Shown here piece by piece: positions 26,201 to 38,200 of a stretch of DNA of 64,000 bases. The position numbers and the translations under genes were made by a program. The first letter of the stretch is position 1. Each line of letters opens with the position of its first letter. Origin of the DNA: Tridacna crocea. Its lineage: Eukaryota; Mollusca; Bivalvia; Cardiida; Cardiidae. Below the pieces are notes generated by a model that saw only the letters and a program-made list of their open reading frames with translations, was not told where the DNA came from and made no database searches. The DNA lies in the NCBI GenBank assembly GCA_943736015.1, contig OX031061.1:56240192-56304191 (forward strand). The letters are read 5' to 3'.

Positions 26201-29200
26201 AAAAAACCTTGTGGGTATAGAAAAAAATGCTGATTACCAGTATTTTCTCCTTTCCCAACTATGTTTTCAGAAGCTTTCATCCTAAGATTCACAAAAGCTA
26301 GAGATCTGACACCAAAACTGTGTGTTTTCCCCAGCATCAACATTAAATGATTCTAAATAACCTCATTCTAGGCTTTAAATAAAACCTGTCAACAGTAATG
26401 TTTTTTTTCCCAAGACTGTTTATTTACCTTGCATGCTCTCGGACAAGAAAGGTATTGAAGAGAGGGCCAAGATGGCCCTGGATCGCTCACCTGAATTTTT
26501 GAGAAGACCATAAACAACTTATTTTAAAGTAATGAAATTTTGGAAACAAAATCTGTGTTTTGCCAAACAATTATGAAAAAGTCACCTGCAAAAATCATTT
26601 CAAAATCTGTCACTACCTCTACAATCACCATCACAGTCATGTTTTTGACAAATCAGAATTCAGATAGGTCACCCAAAGACCATTTCTTGAACAAGCGCAC
26701 ATGCCTGATAATGTCTAAAAATATCAAGATGAACAAGAGCACCTCATGAGGGGGCCAATTATTCGCTGTTGGTTGCGGGATAGCAAGTTAAAATTCCAGT
26801 TCACAAATGGAGCATAATCTGGACAAAACAATTTCTGGAGTTATCTGCTGTTGTTGCTTTTTCACAAGTAAACAATTATTCTGAGTTTCAAGTACATGTG
26901 TTGAGTGGATGCTGAGATATAATAAAATGTCAAAGTTTTTGCACAATGACAATAACGCAGATGATGACAACAGGGCTATGTCAATTCCTTGATGTTTTCT
27001 TTAAAAACAGCTAAGCTAAATAAGGGGTATAATATAAGGATCATGTCTGTGAAATAACTTGTAAATCTGACAAAGGTTTCACAGAAGAAAAATGTTTAAG
27101 AATTTCTTCATCTCTGTATAGTGCAAATAGTCTCCACCCACCACAGCCATGTTTGACAGATCAAAATTTCGCAAAGAAATTTTCAAAAGGGGCACCCAAG
27201 GAACATTTCTGTAAAATTATTCCAAAATCTGACATTGCTATGAAGTTTAAGAGAAGAATTTCTTCCAAGTCCTTACAGTGCAAAGATGCCCCAACCCACC
27301 CCAGCCATATTTTTCAACTGATCAAAATTCCGTGAATAACTTTGGAAAAGGGTTACCCAAGAAACATATCTGCGAAATTATTTCAAAATCTTAAGAGGAC
27401 CTCCTGAGGAACGTTCCAGCCAAGTTTGGTTCATATTGGCTCAAGTGGTTTAGGAGATGATGTTTAAAGAATTGTCGACACCACTGGACGCAAAGACCCC
27501 CCCCCCCTCGCTGCGACTGATCAAAATTTCGCCAACTGTTTCAAACAAGAATCACCCAAGGAACATTTCTGTGATATTATTTCAAAAGTCTGACTTGATG
27601 TTTCGTAGAAGATTTCTAAAGGATTTCTTGGAAAATTCCATTTTGTTGTTATGGCAACCAGAGTTTTTGATGAAATCAAATCCTGTGAACAATCTTTTAA
27701 GAAAGCCTCCCAAGGAATATTGCAGCCAAGTTTGGTGCAAACTAGCCCAGTGGTTTAGGAGGAGATGTTTAACCCTTTACCAAACCAGAAAATTTTAGAT
27801 TGGTCTAAATTGAAAGCATTTGCAGACGACAAAATAAACTTAACTCAAAAATTGAAATCTGTTTACAGAAGGGCAGTAAACATTGTAACCATCATTTTCT
27901 CACAATGATTTCAAAAGGCTTCTGTCTCAAAGTCGCAAAAACCAGGGACTATTTGGTAAAGAGTTAAGGAACTGTTGACACTGCCGGATGCAAAGAGCCC
28001 GCCGTCCATGTTTTTCGACAGATCAAAATTTCCCAAACAATTTTTGAAATTAATCACGCAAGGAAAATATCTGTGAAATTGTTTCAAAATCTGACCGATG
28101 GTCGCTGAGGAGAAGATTTTTAAAGAATTTCTTGGAAAATTCCATTTGGTTGCCATGGCAACCAGAGTTTTTGTTGGAATCAAGTTCTATAAACAATTTT
28201 TAAAGAGGACCTCCCAAAGAACATTCCAGCCAAGTTTGGTCCAAATCAGCCAAGTGGTTTAGGAGGAGAAGATGTTAAGAATTGTTGACTCAGCAGGACA
28301 GACACAGCATGATCCTAAAAGCTCCCCCTGAGTAGGTTTTGCTCTGGTGAGTTAAAAAATTGTGCAAATTTGCTAGTGTCGCAGACTTACCAAACATGGT
28401 GGTAGAAGTATAAATGTTTGATAGCGTTGGGTTCCATGTAGGAAAACTGGGCCAAAGTTCTGAATTCTAAATGCTCTAACTCAAAAACATCTGTTTCCTG
28501 TAATGAAATGTTTCAAACAACTGTCTTTGGATTCATTTTCACACTTTATATCCTCTACAAAACAATTCTGTTTTGATGACCTGTCGAGACGGGTTTTTTA
28601 TCTCTTTCCCAAACAAGCCCTGGTTTTTACTTGTCTGCAGTACAACCCTTTAGAAAACCATGTGGGAAAAGGAGAAATTGCTCGTAACGAAAAACTTTCT
28701 GCCATTCTCATCAAATTCAAAATTGTCGTCTGCAAACACTTTGGGACAATCTAAAATTTGTCATTTGGGAAAGGGCTAAAGCACTGTGGAAATAGGAAAA
28801 CAAGAGCTTTGCAAAGCGGCACATATTTGCCCGAAGGGGCTTGTCAGTGAAATGGGCTAAAATCTAGAATGCTAGAAGATATCCAAATTCTAAGAGCCAC
28901 ATACACAACTACACAATCACCCGCCCGCGTGGCTCAGTAGTGAGCGTGATAGACTTGTGACCTGATGGTTGTGAGTTTGATACCAGGCTGAGGCGAACTT
29001 TCTTTCCAGTGTATTTTCGCCTCTCACCTCTGCTGAAGCATGTGAGAAAAGCAGTCGGTAGCTTTGGAAAGAAAGTTGTGTTAGTACTGGTGTAAAAAAG
29101 CCAGGAAAAACATGTGCGACACCGACCGCCATATGACCATCGCTGTTAAAGTGGCATTAACCCATTACCACACCACACAATCCCTACTTTTGATGCCCCT

Positions 29201-32200
29201 GAGGAAGAAGCCTTAAGAAAACCTTGTGGGAAAAGGAGAAAATGCTGGTAACCAGCATTTTCTTCTTTTCCCACAATGTTTTCTACCCTTCACAAAACAA
29301 ATTTCAAATTTTCACTTTAATTTAGTCGTCTGCAAATGCTTTCAATTTGGACAAGTCTAAAGTATTGTCGTTTGGTAATGAGTTAAACCCCAATACAACC
29401 AACCAACAACTACACAGTCATAGTAGTTTCTTTGTGGTAAGTCTTAACTTATTCCAATGAAAACTATTGGTGGAGTTCCACACACGCAAAATGCTAGTGG
29501 ACGGACAGATGACCAGGGCCATAACATAATACAGCGTTTCCTCCATTTTCAACATTGTTTTCCACTTTATTAACCCATTACCACACAATTCCTACTTTTG
29601 ACAACCCTGAGAAAGAAACCTTTGGAAAACATTGTGGGAAAGGAGAAAATGCTGGTAATCAGCATTCTCTTCTTTTCCCACAATGTTTTCCACCCTTCAC
29701 AAAACAAATTTCAAAATTTCAGTCCATTTAATTTTATCGTCTGCAAATGCTTTCAATTTGGGCAAGCCTAAAATATTGTCATTTGATAACGAGTTAAACT
29801 TTTTCAGTCAATATATAATGAATTATTACCCTTCCAGCCATATATTTTGCGAAGTCCCTGTTAACTGTTGCAACACATCCCAACTTCACCAGTGCTCTAA
29901 ATAGTAGAGGAACATGTGTTTCATACACTCCTTCTATGTCTGGAGATGACAGATCTGCACTTATCTCACTAAAAGGGAACAAAAATAAGATTCTGAGGAG
30001 TCAAAGTAGCTTACATATCTTTACAAAAAAGAAGAGATTATATTATGAAGATATTAATATCTTTTTTGACGGCTTAACTCATTACTAAACGACAAAATTT
30101 TATAGGCTTGTCCAAATTGAAAGCATTTTCACATGACAAAATAAAAGTCGCAGAAAATTTGAAATTTGTTTTGTGAAGGGTAGAAAACATTATGGTAAAA
30201 GGAGAAAATGTTGGTTACCAGCATTTTCTCCTTTTCCCACTATGTTTTCCAAAGGCTTCTTTCTCAGCTATTTTCAATTTTTGGTTACGATTTTATCTTG
30301 TTGTCTGCAAATGCTTTCAATTTGGACCAGTCAAAAAAGTTTGTCGTTTGGTAAAGGGTTAAGCTGTTCTCAAAATGTCTACGCTTCCCTCTCTCACACA
30401 CAAGCTGCAACATAGACTTTCTTGAACAAGGTACTGGTTTGTCAATAGTTGAGTATCTCTTGATAAACTATAGTTTTCATATTGTGCATGGTCCATATCA
30501 TATCAATGTAGTCGTACAATCAGGAATGTGTGGTGAAGGGTTTAGAGGATAAAAGCGGCTGGGACCTACTTGATATGCTCCTGGTACACATCTTCTGGCA
30601 CACTGTACTCGTACAAGTTTAACACAGGATGTGACCTTGGTAATGTCTTCACAACCTTTTTCCACACTGTAATGCAACACAAGAAATATATTTCTGCTAA
30701 TTACAAAAAAAAAAAAAAAGAAAATTAAAAAAATTTATTTCAAGAGTCAACATTTCAAAATGCATTTTTATATCTTTGGCTGCTAAGCGTGACTCACTGG
30801 CATTATGTAGGCAGTGCAGATCAAGATCGAACTGCACAGAATGTGCAGTATGATCTTGGGTCTACATTGTCTGGGAAGGAGATTTCTTTTCCTCAAAACA
30901 GCATTAAAACAGCGAAATTTGGTTTTCTCCCTCAAAACAGCATTTAAACAGCAAAATTTGGTGTTCTTCCTCAAAACAGCATTAAAACAGCAAAATTTGG
31001 TTTTCTCCCTCAAAACAGCATTAAAACAGCAAAATTTGGTTTTCTTCCTCAAATCAGCATTCAAATAGCAAAATTTGTTTTTTTTTAACTTGAAAGTTTC
31101 ATTCACTTATTTTGAAAAAATAAGAGTTAAAACAATTGCAATGAAGGGGTGGGGGGGAAGGTAGAAAACATGGTGGGAAAAGGAGAAAATGCTGGTAACT
31201 AGCATTTTTCCTTTCCTCACAACATTTGCAGAACGCCTCTTTGTAAGGGTTGTGAAAACCCTGGATTGTGTGGCAAAAGGGTTAACTCATTACCAAACGA
31301 CAAGTCTAAGCTTGTCCAAATCAAAAGCATTTGCAGACCACAATATAACTCTGACTAAAATTTTGAAATTTGTTTTGTGACTGATAGAAAACATTGTGGG
31401 AAAAGGAGAAAATGCTGGTTACCAGCAATTTCTCCTTTTCCCACAATGGTTTCTGAAAGCTTCTTTCTCAGGGTCGTCAAAAGTAGGGATTGTGTGGTAA
31501 TAGGTTAATTTTCTCAGTATCAGAACTTTTGTAGATTTTCTCAATCTCAAGGGCAAAATCACATACCAGATCTGATTGCACATTTTGTACAGAACAGACA
31601 AAGCTGTAATGGGTATAATCTTAGGCTAAAGATACAGTTTGAAGTTGTCCTCACTGAAAGTGTATGCAGATGATGACTGTAGGTCAAATGGTCACATTTA
31701 TCTTTTAAAAGAGTGGAAAAAATGGGATAAAGAGAAAATGTTTTCCAAAACCGTCTGTGCCAAAGTCATTACATTATTGACTGAATTTGAGTTTAATGCC
31801 ATTTTAACAACTTGGGTCATATCAAGGAGGTCAGCCCACCTATGCATATATTTCCTGCCTTTCTCACACCAGCACTGACACTTTTTTTCCCAAGTCAATC
31901 ACAACTTTCTCACATGCATTACTGATGAATCACAGGGTAGAAAATTTGTCTCAACTAGGAATAGAAGTCACAACTACCAGGTCACAAGGCCAATATATTA
32001 AGTTTTTACCACACAATGATTTCTTAGACTTGTTTAAATTCAAGGCATTTACAGATGACAAAATAAATGCCACTGAAAATAGAGAAAACATGTGGGAAAA
32101 GGAGAAAATGCTGGTAACCAGCATTTTCTCCTTTTCCCACAATGTTATGAAAAGGCTGCTTTTCCATGGTCGTTAAAACTCGAGATTGTGTAGTAGAGGG

Positions 32201-35200
32201 TTAACCACTAAGCTAGTCAGGCTGGCCAAAGATCATTGTAGCTCAAGATTGTTTGGCTAAAGAGTGAATCTACAATAAAGGCAATTATGTACTTTCTGAA
32301 ACTTACTCTGTCCCTCTCCCGTCTTGGGTGATTTTTGGTTCACATAAAATATTCTTGGGACGTTCAACTTCATCGCATGCAAGTCACTCCCTATCAATGC
32401 CCACAGTTTAAACTGTCCCGGGTGCCCTGTTTCCATCAGCTGTTAGAACAGCAAGAAAAAGATTGGCCTTTTTAAAAATGCAAAAGGAAAACAAGAGGGC
32501 CATGACGGCAATGGATCACTCACCTGAGTCAACTGGCAAAATTTCACTCCACATAAATATTTCAACTTTTGTCAAGTCAGCTGAGCTAAAAATGTAGCCT
32601 CTAGAGTATTATTGTATCTGGTGACCTAGTTTATGACTCTAGGCAAACCAATTTCAAACTCATCTGATATTTCATCAAGACAAACACTCTGACCAAATTT
32701 GAAGTCAATAGATCAAGAAATGTGGTCTCTAGAGTGTCAAGGCATTTCTTTAATTTTACCTGGTGTGCTAGATTGTGACCCAAGGACCATCATTTGAACA
32801 AACAAGCAATTTTGTTGAAATGATTTCCCCCGCCAAAAAAGACTTTTTTTGATACAAACATATTAGAGGTATTGTGTTTTGCATGTACATGTGGCCTTTT
32901 TGTTATTGAAACATGATGAACTTTTACATAAAGCTCCTTTTTTCCATGGCACAGCATTCATATATATAATTCACCAGAGACATATTTCTTGACGGATCAA
33001 AATTTTGCGAAGTGTTTTTGAAAAGGATCAGCCAAAGAACATTTCAAAATCTAACCAGTGGTTTCAGAGGAGAAAAATTCTACAGAATTGCTTGGAAAAT
33101 TCCATTTAACCAGAGTTTTTGATGGAATCAAATTCTGTGACCACGTTTTAACCCATTACCACACAATCCCTACTTTTGACACCCCTGACAAAGAAGCCTT
33201 TAGAAAAAACATTGTGGGAAAAGGAGAAAATGTTTGTAATCAGCACTTTCTCCTTTTCCCACAATGTTTTCTACCTTTCACCAAACAAATTTCAAATTTT
33301 AGGTCACTTTTATTTTGTTGTCTGCAAATGCTTTTGATTTGGACAAACCTAAAATTTTGTCGTTTGGTAATGAGTTAAAGGGGACCTCCCAAGGAACATT
33401 CTAGCCAAGCTTGGTCCAAATCGGCCAAGTGGTTTAGGAGAAGATGTTTGAAGGAATTGTTACCGCCACACCATGGACGATGCAAGACGGACACTATGTG
33501 TCCGTAAAAGCTCCCCTTGAGCATGTTGTGCTTGAGCAAAAAAGGGCCTTATGGACACCCCTGTATTTGTTACATTTTATTCCCCCACTCCTCCTCTCTC
33601 TCTTTTTTTAGGCCATAATGATGTGCATGGTCATGAATTTTTTGCGGGCCGTGTTTTACTTCAGTATACTGGGAGTTTTTGTGCAAAAACAAATTTTGGT
33701 TTTGCGGAATTTTGGCAATCTCATATTCTTGATGCAAGCCTACTAACTTTGTCAAGTATGTAAACCTGTTGAGTGCATAAGCTGTTATGCTACCTGAACA
33801 ATCTGCCATGGCATATCCATGATACTTCGTGCAGTTCTCCTTAAAAATCCACCAATACCTCGACTGGAATTTGTAATCGTAGCATTTGCTCTTGCATCTC
33901 CATAGTCAATCCGTCTTCTCTTACGATCTCTACGTTCTTGAGCTTGTAGCTCCCACTTCTTTTTGTGATATTCTAGCCATACCTTTCTTTCTTCCTATAA
34001 TGAACAGAAAACCTTTTTGATTCTATGAACTCGATTGAGCAATGCTCTGTGAAAAAAGGGGTTATGCATATGCATCAAGTATTGGCTTGTGTCAGCCTGT
34101 GCAAAAGACAATTTTATGTCATGATTCAGTTTGATCGAAATGGATTTCAAATGACAAAATGGATTTCAAGGATACCAAATAATGTGATACTTGCTTTGTA
34201 TAATGGAATGATCAAACAAAAATGTATTTAACCCCATTAAGCTGCATTAACTGCCTGACCGAAAAATGTAATTAACATCCTTTTTGCTGCATTAACCACT
34301 TGTGTTTTTTTTTTTCATAATGTTATAATTGCACTATTGCCTCTTCGTTATAGTACTAGGTTATGGTTGGGGGGGTGGGGGGGGGGGGGTTATAGCTATC
34401 TGTAGTGGTTTCCATTTGGGGCCGAGCACTTACATGTTAGTTCTACTTGTTAACCAACCTTAGTAGTTCCCATTGGAGGTGGGGCACCTAGTACATCCCT
34501 CCAGGACTGAGAAGAGTCAAGTTGAGAGTTCTCCTGACTATGAGATCCCTCATTACTCTGTCGTTTACGTTTGTTGCTCACTGCCATTTTACTCCCCACA
34601 CTATGTGTCGACTGAATGTCTTCTATGTCCCCTACATCAGCAGGTTTCTTAAAAATAGGTTCTTCCGGCTGCAAAACAATGAACTTTATTAGATTAACAC
34701 CATCAGACAGGTAACATTTCCATTATGCATATAAACCTGAAATTCTGTTGATTGGGGATTTCTACATGATTATCTCTTTACCACACAATCCCGACTTTTA
34801 AAGACCCTGAGAAAGAAGCCTTTTGAAAACATTGTAGGAAAAGGAGAAATTATTAGGTAACTGCATTTTCTCCTTTTACAACAATGTTTTCCAAAAGCCA
34901 TCCTCTAGGTTAAAACTCAGTATTGTGTTGTAAAGTGTTAAGGGCATATAAGATATAAATTGTATCTGCATGGTATATTACAATTTTTCCAATGAAGGTC
35001 CTGATGATTTTTTCCCTGACAGAATACATCTACAAAACATCTGAGATATAACAGAAAGAATGACAATTTCAATAAGTCTAAATAGGGATCATTTCATTTC
35101 AAAGACTATCCACTAAAAATTATCATACCTCCACTGGTTTTGGAGCTGCTGCAAAGATTTCTGTAATTTTCTTTTGTTTGAACACATCATTCCTCTCTAG

Positions 35201-38200
35201 CAGTTTTTTCTGCAGCCAGTCTGGATGAGCAATGCGAGGAACTGGGTTTGTCACCTGCAAAATAATGTTTCAAACATTAAAAGTGAAACCAATATCAATA
35301 TGGTAGAATTAATAAAAAATCCTTCTCACTAGTAAGTTTATTTCACTTTTACAGATCAGGGTCCGTATTTACCAACCATTCTTTGTCCTGTTCTTCAAGA
35401 TTTCCTGACTCTGAAAGTAACAGAACTTCTGATTGGCTGAACCATTTGGTCTAGCCAATCAGAAGTTCTGTTACTTTCACACCGACACAATTTTGAAAAA
35501 TAAGACTAAGAATGTGCTAAAGAATGGCTGGTAAATACAGACACTGGAACAGCTTTAATACCATCACCTGGATTTTAACCCCTTACCATATGATCCTGAG
35601 GTTTAACAAACCCAAAGGAAAAGGACTTTTTAAAACAAAGTGGGAAAGAGTAGAAAATGCTGATAACAACCATTTTCTTCTTTTCGACAAAGTTCTTTTT
35701 TACAGAGGAATTTCAGTTTCCTAGTCACATTTAATTTATTGCTTGCAGAGGCTCTCAAGTTGGAATAGTCTAAAAATTAGGTGTTTTGTAGAGTTAAAAA
35801 CAAAACACCAAATCATTGTCTAAAAGAATTAGAAGGTAAGCTGAACATAGTTTCTTTTTCTAACCCTTTACCACACAATTCCAACTTTTAACACCCCTGT
35901 GAAAGAAGCCTCTAGAAAACACTGTGGGAAAATGAGAAAATCCTGGTAACCAGCATTTTCTTCTTTTCCCACAATGTTTTCTTTCCTTCCTAAAACAAAT
36001 TTCAATTCTGTAGTCATTTATTTTGTCATCTGCAAATGATGTCCATTTGGACCAGTCTAATATTTGGTCGTTTGGTAAAGAGTTAAAGAGAGTAGTGGTC
36101 ATTGTTAAATGAAAAGCTTACACTTTGCAATGCTGCTGGGATGGTTATAATTTTCATAACACAGCCTCCGAGTCGTTCAATGTAATACTCCCAGTCAATG
36201 ATCTGTAACAAATACCACAAATATTTATAAGCCATGCTCCAGCAAAAAGGGGTTTATAATCTAGGTGATACACCAAGCATAAGGATTAACCCATTACTAC
36301 ACAATCCCGACTTTTAACGACCCTGAGAGAGAAGCCTTCTGAAAACATTGTGGGAAAAGAAGAAAATGCTGGTGACCAAAAAAAAAAAATTTCCCACATT
36401 AGACCCATAATCAAACTCATCCGAGATCTTATAGTCATACATACTTTGACCAAGTTTGGTCCTGATTGGTTGATATTTGTCGATGCCAGAGTGTAAACAA
36501 GAAAATGTGAATGGACGGATGGACGCCGACGGACGGTGAATGATCACAATAGCTCACTCTGAGCACTTCGTGCTCAGGCAAGCTAAAAACTTGCCAATGA
36601 AATATTATTTTTTCATCCAAATTTGATAAATCTCTTATTACACAAGTCTTTTTGGTAAAGCACAAACAAATACAACACATAACCAGAAATAAACTCACCT
36701 CTCTGATATCAAAATTTGAGGTCCCTGGTGCCTTAAGCCACTTTCTTAAATAGTGCTTTTTCACACTGGGCTCTGCCTCAAATATAGTCAGTGGGATAGC
36801 TCTACAAATAGAGAAAGAAAAGTTTGCTTGTTTGAATCCTGTTTTAAAGCCGAATTTAACTCATTACCAAACGACAATATTTTAGGTTTGTCCAAATCAA
36901 AAGCATTTGCAGACGACATAATAAAAGTAATTGAAAACTTGAAATTTGTTTAGTGAAGAGTAGAAAACATTGTGTTTTCAAAAGGCTTCTTTCTCAGGGT
37001 CATCAAAAGTAGGGATTGTTTGGTAATGGGTTAAACAGACATATTGTGGAGACAGCTCACATACTGGTGTACGAGGGTTGTGGTACAAGTAAAAGGACTT
37101 TCCTTGTAGCTGCTTTATTATATATATTTTTGCTTGAATATAGTTCAGCATGTCTGATCCCAAAATATGTAATCCAAATTTTATCTGGTGTACTTTGAAA
37201 TATGCAGAGTTTCCAAGGTAATGGTAAAGGTAGGTAGCCCATGCAAGTTTCAGTAACGCAAAAATAACATTTGCTTGTTCACATATTGCCTCTAATTATC
37301 CTTACGTTTTATTTTTGCGTGCAAAAGTTTGGCTGCACAATATGTGGCATTATGTCATTTCCTGCTTATTTGAGCGCCATAGCAATTCCCTTAGGCGAGA
37401 TACAGCGTTTTTCATCACGTCAAGAGCCTACAAGAAAAACATCATGTCGTCTGCAGGAGATATCAAGTTGTGGGCGGTAATCCAGTTTTGTCCAAGCCTT
37501 GATAAAACACCTTCAAAGACCTACCACCTTGTTCAGGAAGCAGGCAAGTATAAATGTTGCTGTTCATTAGTGTTCAGATGGCATAATTAGTGGATCGCAT
37601 GTCACAGGTGTGTTTGCACTGGTGGGTACTATGTGGAGAAAGTATGATAAGCGACGTCATGTTGGACCTCAGTGAATGTTAATCTGTGTGCTGGAGGGTG
37701 TTTAGCATTGTATGTATTTTAACTGTAGTTTGGTACTTAACTCTTTACCAAACGACAAAATTTTAGACTGGTCCAAATTGAAAGCATTTGCAGACGACAA
37801 AATAAAGGTGACTGAAAATTTGAAATTTGTTCTGGAAAGAGTAGAAAACATTGTGGGAAACGGAGAAAATGCTGTTTACTAGCATTTTCTCCTTTTCCTA
37901 CAGTGTTTTCAAAAGGCTTCTTTCTCAGGGGCGTCAAAAGTAGGGATTGTGTGGTGTTGGGTTAATGTGTGTTAGTTTTTTTGCTAAATATATGCTAATA
38001 ATTGTCCTTTTTCTTCTGCGACAACCCTTGTATTTCCTGGGTTTTACCAGTACTAATATAGGGCTCTGAAGTGTCTTGCCAAAAGACGCTCCTGTGAAAA
38101 GCCAAGCATCCAATTACAGAAAATTCATTTACAGAAGGGCCTATAAATTTGTATAAAAGAATCATGTCTTTCTTGACCCTTTACCACACAATCCCAACCA

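Larger units (their letters stand above)
28799..29545 (+). mobile_element. pearl-like element split by a SINE
   Basis: ACAAGAGCTTTGCAAAGCGG to GGCCATAACATAATACAG, with GGACGGACAGATGACC. The SINE at 28921 interrupts it and is flanked by AACTACACA(A/G)TCA on both sides. Confidence 0.6.

Noticed and set aside
28921-29000. tRNA gene
   Set aside because: A and B boxes are present but no cloverleaf or anticodon stem; SINE body and tail follow.
30888-31085. CRISPR-like array
   Set aside because: Eukaryotic window; units are contiguous with no unique spacers.
30783-31106. 107-codon frame with Cys-rich 13-residue repeats
   Set aside because: It is translation of the 39-bp minisatellite; no homology, no start context.
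34367-34390. Regulatory G-quadruplex
   Set aside because: Only a homopolymer-like G run in an intron; no other evidence.
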